A stretch of DNA of 64,000 nucleotides from Gemmobacter sp. (GTDB lineage Bacteria; Pseudomonadota; Alphaproteobacteria; Rhodobacterales; Rhodobacteraceae): the NCBI RefSeq assembly GCF_034676705.1, contig NZ_JAUCBS010000013.1, forward strand, positions 2,274,501 to 2,338,500. Direction: 5' to 3'. Positions 42,810 through 51,499 of this stretch are shown here, in pieces. Under the pieces are notes generated by a model, which was given only the letters and a program-made list of their open reading frames with translations, was not told where the DNA came from and ran no database searches. Each line of letters opens with the position of its first letter. The first letter of the stretch is position 1. The position numbers and the translations under genes were made by a program.

Positions 42810-43793
42810 ATGGTTTTCCCCAGTATGGACCGTGCCTTGGACGATCCGCTTCGCGCCGTTGCCGCCCGTTTCCATCCAGGCCCGCAGGCCAGCGCCCTGC
42901 CCCCGGGTCTCGACCGCATCCGTGCGATCTGCGAGGCGGAGGGCGGGTTCTGGCTGGAAACCGATCACCATGTCCTGTGCTACCGGCCCGGCCGCGACCG
43001 GCTGATCGTCAGCTTTGACAACCTGTCGTCAGACCGCGAAACCTCGTTCCGCAAGCCGTTCGGACATGACCTGATGGTTGCCCAGGGCTGGGGCAACCTG
43101 GGGGTGATCGTCAAGCGCAAGGACTGGTTCCAGTGCCCGCAGCTGAAGGCCGCCATGGTCGCGGTGGCCGAGGCGGGGCTGTATGCGCGCTATCCGGGCG
43201 TCAGCCTGTATGGCTCGTCCATGGGGGCCTTTGGCGCGGCGCTGTTTGCCGGGCTGGCGCCGGGGGCGGTGGTGCTGGCCTTTGCGCCGCAATCCACCCT
43301 GCGGCCCAAGCTCGTGCCGTTCGAAACCCGTTACCGCTATGGCCGGGGTCTGGGCGACTGGTCGGGCGATTTCACCGATGCGGCGCGCAGCATCCGCACC
43401 GCCAGCCGGGCCTATGTGCTGTATGACCCCTGCCTGGAACAGGACCGCCTGCATGCCGCGCGGCTGACCGGGCCGAACGTGCTGCACATCCCCCTGCCCC
43501 ATTTCGATCACAAATTGCCGCCGATGCTGCTGCGGATGGGGATCCTCAAGGAGTTCACCCTGCTGGCGCTGCGGGGGGAACTTGACCTGGCCCAGGCCCG
43601 GCGGATGCTGCGCCGGCGGCGCGATGCCATTCCCTATGTGCTGTCGCTGCTGGCGGCGGCGCAGGCGCGCGGGCATGCCCGGCTGGCGCTGAAGGCCGCC
43701 GAAAGCGTGGCGAAACGGGTGGACAACCACCGCCTGAAGGCCCTGCGCAAGGATCTGGCGCAGGCCATCCGGCCCGGTCCGGCCACCGCCTGA
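42810..43793 (+). CDS. Alpha/beta-hydrolase-like protein
   Basis: About 327 residues from the ATG at 42810 (an ATG at 42825 is also possible). A nucleophile-elbow motif, SLYGSSMGAFGAALF (GxSxG, about 131-145), follows a strand, as in serine esterases. An acidic loop (YVLYDPCLEQD) and a His in LPHFDHKLPP fit the rest of a triad. The C-terminal 80 residues are helical and Arg/Ala-rich. I cannot name the family; proteins like this occur beside glycosyltransferase or surface-polysaccharide genes. The downstream gap holds the sucC operators. Confidence 0.7.
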   Translation: MVFPSMDRALDDPLRAVAARFHPGPQASALPPGLDRIRAICEAEGGFWLETDHHVLCYRPGRDRLIVSFDNLSSDRETSFRKPFGHDLMVAQGWGNLGVIVKRKDWFQCPQLKAAMVAVAEAGLYARYPGVSLYGSSMGAFGAALFAGLAPGAVVLAFAPQSTLRPKLVPFETRYRYGRGLGDWSGDFTDAARSIRTASRAYVLYDPCLEQDRLHAARLTGPNVLHIPLPHFDHKLPPMLLRMGILKEFTLLALRGELDLAQARRMLRRRRDAIPYVLSLLAAAQARGHARLALKAAESVAKRVDNHRLKALRKDLAQAIRPGPATA

Positions 43794-43813
43794 ATCGCTG
43801 CATCGCAGCAACC

Positions 43814-43863
43814 TGATCACCCCCGCAACAAATGTGATCACATCGAAAAATCGTGTGATCACA
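43814..43863. promoter_or_regulatory. Three phased TGATCA operators before sucC
   Basis: TGATCA cores at 43814-43819, 43835-43840 and 43856-43861 have centres at 43816.5, 43837.5 and 43858.5, exactly 21 bp (two helical turns) apart. The second and third extend to the perfect palindrome TGTGATCACA (43833-43842 and 43854-43863); the first is CTGATCACC. They lie 107-156 bases upstream of the sucC ATG. The regulator is not identifiable from sequence. Confidence 0.7.
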
Positions 43864-43969
43864 ACCGGCGGATTTCTGCCGGATGCACGGTATTTTCGCA
43901 GGATTCCGGTTTGTTGCCGCGCCGACATGTGCCATGACGCCAGCAAATCCAACCAGACGGGACGACGTC

Positions 43970-45163
43970 ATGAACATCCATGAATATCAGGCCAAGGCGC
44001 TGCTGCGCAGCTACGGGGTTCCGGTTTCGGATGGCCGCGCGGTTCTGCGCGCCGAAGAAGCCAAAGCCGCCGCCAGCGAACTGCCTGGTCCGCTGTGGGT
44101 CGTGAAATCGCAGATTCACGCCGGTGGCCGTGGCAAGGGCAAGTTCGTCGAGCCCGAGGCCGGTGAAAAGGGCGGCGTCCGCCTGGCGAAATCGGTCTCC
44201 GAGGCGGCCGAGCTGGCGCAGCAGATGCTGGGCCGCACGCTGGTCACCCACCAGACCGGCCCGGCCGGCAAGCAGGTGAACCGCATCTACATCGAAGACG
44301 GCAGCGACATCAGCCGCGAACTGTATCTGGCCCTGCTGGTCGATCGCGGCACCAGCCGCGTGTCCTTCGTCGTGTCCACCGAAGGCGGCATGGACATCGA
44401 GGAAGTGGCGGCGCACACCCCCGAAAAGATCATCACCTTCTCGGTCGATCCGGCAACCGGCATCCAGGGCTTCCACGGCCGCAAGGTGGCCTTTGCCCTG
44501 GGCCTGGAAGGCAAGGCGATCAAGCAGTGCGGCGACCTGATCAACAAGCTCTACAAGTTCTTCATCGAGAAGGACGCGGAGATGGTCGAGATCAACCCGC
44601 TGATCGTGACCACCGATGGCGACCTGAAGGCGCTGGATGCGAAAGTCGGCTTTGACAACAACGCCCTCTACCGCCAGCCCGACATCCTGGCGCTGCGCGA
44701 CGAAACCGAGGAAGACCCCAAGGAACTCGCCGCCTCGAAGTTCGACCTGAACTACATCGCGCTGGACGGCGAAATCGGCTGCATGGTGAACGGCGCAGGT
44801 CTGGCCATGGCCACCATGGACATCATCAAGCTGTATGGTGCCGAACCGGCCAACTTCCTGGACGTGGGCGGCGGCGCCACCAAGGAAAAGGTCACCGAAG
44901 CCTTCAAGATCATCACCTCGGACCCGAACGTCAAAGGGATCCTGGTGAACATCTTCGGCGGCATCATGCGCTGCGACATCATTGCCGAAGGCATCATCGC
45001 CGCGGTCAAGGTGGTGGGCCTCCAGGTTCCGCTGGTCGTCCGTCTGGAGGGCACCAACGTTGATCTGGGCAAGAAGATCATCGCGGAATCCGGCCTGAAC
45101 GTGATCGCCGCCGACGACCTGTCGGACGCGGCGAAGAAGATCGTCAAGGCAGTCAAGGGCTGA
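43970..45163 (+). CDS. sucC: Succinyl-CoA ligase beta subunit
   Basis: Beta subunit of succinyl-CoA synthetase, 397 residues, the standard length. The ATP-grasp domain begins MNIHEYQAKALLRSYGVPV and includes KSQIHAGGRGKGKF; the EMVEINPLIV nucleotide/Mg region and the C-terminal CoA-ligase domain with GGGATKEKV and NIFGGIMRCD follow. The ATG at 43970 is chosen by homology (an in-frame ATG at 43883 is too early). A lipoprotein gene, not sucD, comes next. Confidence 0.98.
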   Translation: MNIHEYQAKALLRSYGVPVSDGRAVLRAEEAKAAASELPGPLWVVKSQIHAGGRGKGKFVEPEAGEKGGVRLAKSVSEAAELAQQMLGRTLVTHQTGPAGKQVNRIYIEDGSDISRELYLALLVDRGTSRVSFVVSTEGGMDIEEVAAHTPEKIITFSVDPATGIQGFHGRKVAFALGLEGKAIKQCGDLINKLYKFFIEKDAEMVEINPLIVTTDGDLKALDAKVGFDNNALYRQPDILALRDETEEDPKELAASKFDLNYIALDGEIGCMVNGAGLAMATMDIIKLYGAEPANFLDVGGGATKEKVTEAFKIITSDPNVKGILVNIFGGIMRCDIIAEGIIAAVKVVGLQVPLVVRLEGTNVDLGKKIIAESGLNVIAADDLSDAAKKIVKAVKG

Positions 45164-45168
45164 GGGTG

Positions 45169-45642
45169 ATGGCGCGCGGCGCGATCCTTCTGGGGTTCTG
45201 CGGGGCGATGGGCCTTGCCGGCTGCTCCGATCCGGCCGTGCCGGATTCGGCCTCCGGCACCTCGTCCGCGCTGGCCTCGGAGGCGGTCGCGGTGACGCGC
45301 CTGTGCCTGGATCAGGATCTGGCACCGGCTGCGGTGACACAGGGCCTGCGTGCCCGCGGCTATGCGCCGCGCGTGCCGCTGTCGCCCGTCCTGTCGCCGC
45401 GCAACCCGGCACTGCGGCTTGGTGTGCTGGGCAACAGCCCCTGCACGCTGTTTGTCGAACGCGAGGACGCCCGCCTGGTCGGCCGCGCGGTCGAGAACGA
45501 GGTCCGCCGCCAGGGCTTTGCCAAGACCGACACCCCGGACATCTGGACCGACGGCACCCGCCGCATCCGGCTGGATCGCAACACGATCCGCACCGCCCGC
45601 TATGTCGAGAACAACGTTGCCATCAGCCTGACCAAGGGCTGA
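45169..45642 (+). CDS. Putative lipoprotein between sucC and sucD
   Basis: A 157-residue exported protein with start ATG 45169, five bases after the sucC stop, using CTGAGGGTG as ribosome site. The signal is MARGAILLGFCGAMGLAGC with lipobox LAGC (Cys19). The mature part has RLCLDQDLAPAAVTQGLRAR and LRLGVLGNSPCTLFV, a pattern similar to the lipoprotein at 42256. It is tightly packed in the suc operon and should be coexpressed; its role is unknown. Confidence 0.8.
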   Translation: MARGAILLGFCGAMGLAGCSDPAVPDSASGTSSALASEAVAVTRLCLDQDLAPAAVTQGLRARGYAPRVPLSPVLSPRNPALRLGVLGNSPCTLFVEREDARLVGRAVENEVRRQGFAKTDTPDIWTDGTRRIRLDRNTIRTARYVENNVAISLTKG

Positions 45643-45720
45643 GGGCACCCGAAATCGCGGCCCAGCCGCAATTGGATGATCACGGGGGCCCCGCCCCCGC
45701 CAGAACAAAGGAACGTCACG

Positions 45721-46605
45721 ATGGCCGTCCTCGTCGACAAGAACACCAAAGTCATCTGCCAGGGCATCACCGGCAGCCAGGGCACCTTCCACACCGAACA
45801 GGCGATTGCCTATGGCACCCAGATGGTCGGCGGCGTGACGCCGGGCAAGGGCGGCGGCAGCCACCTTGGCCTGCCGGTGTTCAACTCGGTCCACGAAGCC
45901 GTGGAACGCACCGGCGCCGATGCGACCGTGATCTATGTGCCGCCGCCCTTCGCCGCCGATTCCATCATGGAAGCCATCGACGCGGAAATCCCGCTGATCG
46001 TGGCCATCACCGAAGGCATCCCGGTGCTGGACATGATGAAGGTCAAGCGCGCGCTGGCCAATTCCAAATCGCGTCTGATCGGGCCGAACTGCCCCGGCGT
46101 GATGACCCCCAGCCAGTGCAAGATCGGCATCATGCCGGGCAACATCTTCTCGGTCGGGTCGGTCGGCGTGGTGTCGCGTTCGGGCACCCTGACCTATGAA
46201 GCCGTGAAGCAGACCACCGACGTGGGCCTGGGCCAATCCTCGGCCGTGGGCATCGGCGGCGACCCGATCAAGGGCACCGAACACCTGGACGTGCTGGAAA
46301 TGTTCCTGGCCGACCCGGAAACCCATTCGATCATCATGATCGGCGAAATCGGCGGCTCGGCCGAAGAAGAAGCCGCGCAGTTCCTGGCCGATGAAAAGAA
46401 GAAAGGCCGCTGGAAGCCCACCGCCGGTTTCATCGCTGGCCGCACCGCGCCGAAAGGCCGCCGCATGGGCCACGCCGGCGCCATCGTTTCGGGCGGCAAG
46501 GGCGACGCGGAATCGAAGATCGAGGCCATGAAATCGGCCGGGATCATCGTCGCCGACAGCCCGGCAGGTCTGGGCGAGGCCGTGCTGAAAGCGATCAAGG
46601 GCTGA
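45721..46605 (+). CDS. sucD: Succinyl-CoA ligase alpha subunit
   Basis: Alpha subunit of succinyl-CoA synthetase, 294 residues. CoA-binding Rossmann fold with GITGSQGTFHTEQAIAYGTQ and GGVTPGKGG; catalytic phosphohistidine in the GRTAPKGRRMGHAGAIV segment. AAAGGAAC precedes the ATG at 45721. The 78-base gap after the lipoprotein holds TGATCAC at 45677-45683, one more copy of the motif before sucC. Confidence 0.98.
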   Translation: MAVLVDKNTKVICQGITGSQGTFHTEQAIAYGTQMVGGVTPGKGGGSHLGLPVFNSVHEAVERTGADATVIYVPPPFAADSIMEAIDAEIPLIVAITEGIPVLDMMKVKRALANSKSRLIGPNCPGVMTPSQCKIGIMPGNIFSVGSVGVVSRSGTLTYEAVKQTTDVGLGQSSAVGIGGDPIKGTEHLDVLEMFLADPETHSIIMIGEIGGSAEEEAAQFLADEKKKGRWKPTAGFIAGRTAPKGRRMGHAGAIVSGGKGDAESKIEAMKSAGIIVADSPAGLGEAVLKAIKG

Positions 46606-46610
46606 GGGAA

Positions 46611-46680
46611 TGGCGGGGTGAACCCCGCCCTACGGTGGACGGGTTTGCCGGGTATACGTAGGGCGGGGTTCACCCCGCCA
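46611..46680. repeat. Perfect 24-bp inverted repeat after sucD
   Basis: Arms at 46611-46634 and 46657-46680 are exact inverse copies around a 22-base loop. Each arm contains the smaller palindrome GGCGGGGTGAACCCCGCC and the outer TACG/CGTA. A REP-like intergenic element; it would form a long hairpin in the suc mRNA. Confidence 0.88.
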
Positions 46681-46707
46681 CACCGCAAGAGAGGAACAGG
46701 GCGGATC

Positions 46708-47226
46708 ATGGGACCGGCACAGGCCATCGCGACGGGGTTCGCCCGTTCGTTGCAGTTCTCGGGGCGGGCCACGCGGCCCGAATACTGGTGGTTCCTGCCC
46801 GCCGGTCTTGCCCTGCCTTGCGCCGCGCTCTGGCTGCTGTTCCGGCTGGCGCCCGAGGCGGGCTTCGCTGCCGGCGCCTCCACCGTCCTGTCCGCCCTCG
46901 TGCCGCTGATGGCGGTGACCCGCCGCCGGCTGGCCGATACCGGCGCCGGCGCGGTCGGCTTCGAGATCCCGACGATGGCGCTGGTCGGGTTCCTTGCCGC
47001 GATCTGGGCGATCCTGGTCCTGACCGACTGGGCCTTCGGCCTGATCGACACCGCCGACGGTCCTTCCGGCCTTGCCGTCGCGATCCTCTGGCTGCTCGGC
47101 ATGGCCGTGCTGATCCCGACGCTGCTGCACCAGTTCCTGACCGGGTTCGTCTACGGAACCACCCTGTTCGGCCAGATGATCACCCCTTCCCATCCATCCC
47201 CTTACGGTCCCAACCGCCTGAGGTGA
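46708..47226 (+). CDS. DUF805 family membrane protein
   Basis: A 172-residue inner-membrane protein of the DUF805 family. The hallmark is FSGRATRPEYWWF near the N-terminus, followed by four hydrophobic helices. The ATG at 46708 has AGGGCGG upstream; the longer frame to 46618 runs through the inverted repeat. It lies between sucD and sucA, with the sucA ATG five bases after its stop, so it is read with the TCA genes. The function of the family is unknown. Confidence 0.86.
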   Translation: MGPAQAIATGFARSLQFSGRATRPEYWWFLPAGLALPCAALWLLFRLAPEAGFAAGASTVLSALVPLMAVTRRRLADTGAGAVGFEIPTMALVGFLAAIWAILVLTDWAFGLIDTADGPSGLAVAILWLLGMAVLIPTLLHQFLTGFVYGTTLFGQMITPSHPSPYGPNRLR

Positions 47227-47230
47227 GAAC

Positions 47231-50197
47231 ATGACCGACCAATCCCCCAACACCCAATTCCACGCCTCGTCCTTCATGGACGGCGCCAATGCCGATTACA
47301 TCGACCAGATGGCGGCAAAGTTCGCGCGTGATCCCGCGTCGGTCGATGCCTCGTGGGCCGAATTCTTCCGCGCGCTCGGCGAAAGCCCGGTCGATGCCGA
47401 GCGTGCTGCACAGGGCCCCAGCTGGGCGCGCGCCGACTGGCCGCCTGCGCCGGCCGATGACCTGACCGCCGCGCTGACCGGCGAATGGCCGCTGGTCCCG
47501 AAAGAGGCCAAGGGCGCCGGCAAGAAGATTGCGGAAAAGGCTGCCGAAGCCGGGGTTGCTGTATCGGATGCCCAAATCCAGCGCGCGGTGCTGGACAGCA
47601 TCCGCGCCATCATGCTGATCCGCGCCTACCGGATCCGGGGTCACCTGGCCGCCGATCTCGACCCGCTGAACATGCGGGATGAGACGAACCACCCCGAACT
47701 CGACCCGAAATCCTATGGCTTCACCGAAGCCGACATGGACCGTCCGATCTTCATCGACAACGTGCTGGGCCTGACCCATGCCAGCATGCGCCAGATCGTC
47801 GACATCGTGCGGCGCACCTATTGCGGCACCTTCGCGCTGCAATACATGCACATCTCCGACCCCGAGCAATCCGCCTGGCTGAAGGAGCGGATCGAGGGCT
47901 ACGGCAAGGAGATCAGCTTTACCCAGCTGGGCCGCAAGGCGATCCTGAACAAGCTGGTCGAGGCCGAGGGCTTTGAGAAGTTCTGCCATGTCAAGTTCAT
48001 GGGCACCAAGCGGTTCGGCCTGGACGGTGGCGAGGCGCTGATCCCGGCGATGGAACAGATCATCAAGCGCGGCGGCGCGCTGGGTGTGAAGGACATCGTG
48101 ATCGGCATGCCGCACCGTGGCCGCCTGAACATTCTGGCCAACGTGATGGGCAAGCCCTATCGCGCGATCTTCAACGAATTCCAGGGCGGCAGCTTCAAGC
48201 CCGATGACGTCGATGGCTCGGGCGATGTGAAATATCACCTGGGCGCCAGTTCCGACCGCGAATTCGACGGCAATGTCGTCCACCTGTCGCTGACCGCCAA
48301 CCCCAGCCACCTGGAGGCGGTGAACCCTGTCGTGCTGGGCAAGGTGCGCGCAAAACAGGACCAGCTGCATGATACCGAACACCGCATCGCGGTGCTGCCG
48401 ATCCTGCTGCATGGCGATGCGGCCTTTGCCGGTCAGGGCGTGGTCGCGGAATGCTTCGGCCTGTCGGGCCTGCGCGGGCATCGCACCGGCGGCACGATCC
48501 ATATCGTGGTGAACAACCAGATCGGCTTCACCACCGCGCCGCATTTCTCGCGCAGCTCGCCCTATCCCACCGACATCGCCCTGATGGTCGAGGCGCCGAT
48601 CTTCCACGTCAACGGCGACGATCCCGAGGCGGTGGTGCATGCCGCCCGTGTGGCCACCGAATTCCGCCAGAAGTTCCACAAGGACGTGGTGCTGGACATC
48701 TTCTGCTACCGCCGCTTCGGTCACAACGAAGGCGACGAGCCGATGTTCACCAACCCGGCGATGTATACCCGGATCAAGAAGCACAAGACCACGCTGCAAC
48801 TGTATACCGAACGGCTGGTGGCCGACGGCCTGATCCCCGAAGGCGAGATCGAGGACATGAAGGCCGCCTTCCAGGCGCGCCTGAACGAGGATTTCGAATC
48901 CGCCAAGGATTACAAGCCCAACAAGGCCGACTGGCTGGATGGCCGCTGGAAGCACCTTGGCCGCGAAAAGGCGGATTACGAGGCGGGTTCCACCGCCGTC
49001 ACCCCGGAAACCTTTGCCGAGATCGGCGCGGCGCTGACCAGCGTTCCCGCGGGCTTCGACATCCACAAGACGGTCACCCGCCAGCTGGATGCCAAGAAGG
49101 CGATGTTCGAAACCGCCAAGGGCTTTGACTGGGCCACGGCCGAGGCGCTGGCCTTTGGCTCGCTCGCGGTCGAGGGCTATCCGGTCCGCCTGTCCGGTCA
49201 GGACTGCACCCGCGGCACGTTCAGCCAGCGGCATTCGGCCTTCGTCAACCAGTCGAACGAAGAACGCTACTACCCGCTCAACAACATCCGCGAGGGGCAG
49301 GCGCGTTACGAGGTCATCGATTCGATGCTCTCGGAATATGCGGTGCTGGGCTTTGAATACGGCTATTCGCTGTCCGAGCCCAACGCGCTGGTGATGTGGG
49401 AGGCGCAGTTCGGCGACTTTGCCAACGGCGCGCAGATCATGTTCGACCAGTTCATCAACTCGGCCGAATCGAAATGGCTGCGCATGTCGGGGCTGGTCAT
49501 GCTGCTGCCGCATGGCTTCGAAGGCCAGGGGCCGGAACATTCCAGCGCCCGTCTGGAACGCTTCCTGCAACTTTCGGCCCAGGACAACTGGATCGTCGCC
49601 AACTGTTCCACCCCGGCGAACTACTTCCACATCCTGCGCCGCCAGATCCACCGCAGCTTCCGCAAGCCGCTGGTGCTGATGACGCCGAAGTCGCTGCTGC
49701 GCCACCCGATGGCCGTGTCGCGGACCGAGGATTTCGTCACCGGCTCGCAGTTCCACCGCGTGCTGTGGGACGATGCGCAATATGGCAACAGCGAACTGGA
49801 ACTGCGCCCGGATGCCGAAATCAAGCGCGTCGTGATCTGTTCGGGCAAGGTCTATTACGACCTGCTGGCAGAACGCGACAAGCGCGGCGCCGATGACGTC
49901 TACATCCTGCGGCTGGAACAGTTCTACCCCTTCCCGGCGATGACCATGGTGAAGGAACTGGAGCGGTTCAAGGACGCGGAAGTGGTCTGGTGCCAGGAAG
50001 AACCGAAGAACCAGGGCGGCTGGACCTTTGTCGAACCGAACCTGGAATGGGTTCTGACCCGCATCGGCGCCCGCTTCTCGCGCGCAAGCTACGCCGGCCG
50101 CTCGGCCTCGGCCTCGCCGGCCACGGGCCTGGCCTCCAAGCACAAAGCAGAACAGGAAGCCCTCGTGAACGAGGCGCTGACCATCGAAGGAAAGTAA
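47231..50197 (+). CDS. sucA: 2-oxoglutarate dehydrogenase E1
   Basis: Thiamine-diphosphate E1 of the 2-oxoglutarate dehydrogenase complex, 988 residues. The N-terminal region has the short E2-binding segment (FMDGANADYIDQMAAKF). The ThDP site shows GMPHRGRLNILAN and the GDAAFAGQGVVAE metal-binding loop, and YRRFGHNEGDEPMFT is characteristic of the family. The C-terminal domain has PHGFEGQGPEHSSARLERFL. It starts five bases after the DUF805 gene and is followed one base later by sucB. Confidence 0.98.
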   Translation: MTDQSPNTQFHASSFMDGANADYIDQMAAKFARDPASVDASWAEFFRALGESPVDAERAAQGPSWARADWPPAPADDLTAALTGEWPLVPKEAKGAGKKIAEKAAEAGVAVSDAQIQRAVLDSIRAIMLIRAYRIRGHLAADLDPLNMRDETNHPELDPKSYGFTEADMDRPIFIDNVLGLTHASMRQIVDIVRRTYCGTFALQYMHISDPEQSAWLKERIEGYGKEISFTQLGRKAILNKLVEAEGFEKFCHVKFMGTKRFGLDGGEALIPAMEQIIKRGGALGVKDIVIGMPHRGRLNILANVMGKPYRAIFNEFQGGSFKPDDVDGSGDVKYHLGASSDREFDGNVVHLSLTANPSHLEAVNPVVLGKVRAKQDQLHDTEHRIAVLPILLHGDAAFAGQGVVAECFGLSGLRGHRTGGTIHIVVNNQIGFTTAPHFSRSSPYPTDIALMVEAPIFHVNGDDPEAVVHAARVATEFRQKFHKDVVLDIFCYRRFGHNEGDEPMFTNPAMYTRIKKHKTTLQLYTERLVADGLIPEGEIEDMKAAFQARLNEDFESAKDYKPNKADWLDGRWKHLGREKADYEAGSTAVTPETFAEIGAALTSVPAGFDIHKTVTRQLDAKKAMFETAKGFDWATAEALAFGSLAVEGYPVRLSGQDCTRGTFSQRHSAFVNQSNEERYYPLNNIREGQARYEVIDSMLSEYAVLGFEYGYSLSEPNALVMWEAQFGDFANGAQIMFDQFINSAESKWLRMSGLVMLLPHGFEGQGPEHSSARLERFLQLSAQDNWIVANCSTPANYFHILRRQIHRSFRKPLVLMTPKSLLRHPMAVSRTEDFVTGSQFHRVLWDDAQYGNSELELRPDAEIKRVVICSGKVYYDLLAERDKRGADDVYILRLEQFYPFPAMTMVKELERFKDAEVVWCQEEPKNQGGWTFVEPNLEWVLTRIGARFSRASYAGRSASASPATGLASKHKAEQEALVNEALTIEGK

Positions 50198-50198
50198 G

Positions 50199-51422
50199 AT
50201 GAGCATCGAAGTCCGCGTTCCCGCCCTGGGCGAAAGCGTCACCGAGGCCACCGTCGCCACCTGGTTCAAGAAGCCGGGCGACGCGGTGGCGCAGGACGAG
50301 ATCCTGTGCGAGCTGGAAACCGACAAGGTGTCGCTGGACGTGCCGGCGCCGGCCGCCGGCGTGCTGGCCGAAATCCTGGCCCCCGATGGCACCACCGTGG
50401 CCGCCAACGCCCTGCTGGCGATGATCGCCGAAGGCGCGGCCGCCCCGGCGCCCGCCAGGGATGACAAGGCCGCCAAGGCCGAGGCCGTCGGCTCGCCCGG
50501 CGCCGGCCCAGAACAGCTGGTGCCGCGCAAGGATGTCGAGGATGCACCCTCGGCCAAGGTCGCCATGGCCGAAGCCGGGCTGACCCGCGATCAGGTCAGC
50601 GGCACCGGCCGCGACGGCCGCGTGATGAAAGAGGACGTGGCCAGCGCCGTTGCCGCCGTCAAGGCCGCCCCGGCGCCCGCGCCCGCCGCTGCCCCGCGCG
50701 CGCCCGTTGCCGCCGATGACGCCGGCCGCGAAGAGCGGGTCAAGATGACCAAACTGCGCCAGACCATCGCCCGCCGCCTGAAAGAGGCGCAGAACACCGC
50801 CGCCATGCTGACCACGTATAACGAGGCAGACATGTTGGGCATCATGGATCTGCGCAACGAATTCAAGGATGCGTTCGAAAAGAAGCACGGCGTCAAGATG
50901 GGCTTCATGTCCTTCTTCGTGAAGGCCTGCTGCCACGCGCTGAAGGAAGTCCCCGAGGTCAACGCCGAAATCGACGGCACCGATGTGGTCTACAAGAACT
51001 ATGTCCACATGGGCGTGGCCGTGGGCACCCCGTCGGGCCTGGTGGTTCCGGTGGTGCGCGACGCCGACCAGATGTCCTTTGCCGCGATCGAGAAGAAGAT
51101 CGCCGAACTGGGTGTCCGCGCCCGTGACGGCAAGCTGACCATGGCCGAAATGCAGGGCGGCAGCTTCACCATCTCGAACGGCGGGGTCTACGGCTCGCTG
51201 ATGTCGTCGCCCATCCTGAACCCGCCGCAATCGGGCATCCTCGGCATGCACAAGATCCAGGACCGCCCGGTCGTGGTGAAAGGCCAGATCGTGATCCGCC
51301 CGATGATGTATCTGGCGCTCAGCTACGATCACCGCATCGTGGACGGCAAGGGCGCGGTGACCTTCCTTGTCCGCGTCAAGGAGGCGCTGGAGGATCCGCG
51401 CCGCCTGCTGATGGATCTGTGA
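50199..51422 (+). CDS. sucB: 2-oxoglutarate dehydrogenase E2 (dihydrolipoyl succinyltransferase)
   Basis: E2 core of the 2-oxoglutarate dehydrogenase complex, 407 residues. One lipoyl domain with the modified lysine in ELETDKVSLDVPAP, an Ala/Pro linker, the peripheral subunit-binding domain (AKVAMAEAGLTRDQVSGTGR), and a catalytic domain ending in the active-site SYDHRIVDGKGAV. It follows sucA by one base. Confidence 0.98.
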   Translation: MSIEVRVPALGESVTEATVATWFKKPGDAVAQDEILCELETDKVSLDVPAPAAGVLAEILAPDGTTVAANALLAMIAEGAAAPAPARDDKAAKAEAVGSPGAGPEQLVPRKDVEDAPSAKVAMAEAGLTRDQVSGTGRDGRVMKEDVASAVAAVKAAPAPAPAAAPRAPVAADDAGREERVKMTKLRQTIARRLKEAQNTAAMLTTYNEADMLGIMDLRNEFKDAFEKKHGVKMGFMSFFVKACCHALKEVPEVNAEIDGTDVVYKNYVHMGVAVGTPSGLVVPVVRDADQMSFAAIEKKIAELGVRARDGKLTMAEMQGGSFTISNGGVYGSLMSSPILNPPQSGILGMHKIQDRPVVVKGQIVIRPMMYLALSYDHRIVDGKGAVTFLVRVKEALEDPRRLLMDL

Positions 51423-51429
51423 TCCCTGC

Positions 51430-51460
51430 GGGGCGGAACCGGATCCGGTCCCGCCCCCTT
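51430..51460 (+). terminator. Hairpin after sucB
   Basis: GGGGCGG (51430-51436) pairs with CCGCCCC (51451-51457), and ACCGG (51438-51442) with CCGGT (51445-51449), one mismatch between. Two T and C-rich bases follow, so termination may be partial. Confidence 0.6.
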
Positions 51461-51499
51461 CCTCCTGCGGTGCAATCCGCACCGATCAGGGAGAGCGCC

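Noticed and set aside
47180..50566. Open frame of 1128 codons on the minus strand over sucA
   Set aside because: Antisense shadow caused by high GC third positions in a strongly conserved gene; composition (His/Gln/Arg/Gly-rich) and lack of motifs are typical of such frames.
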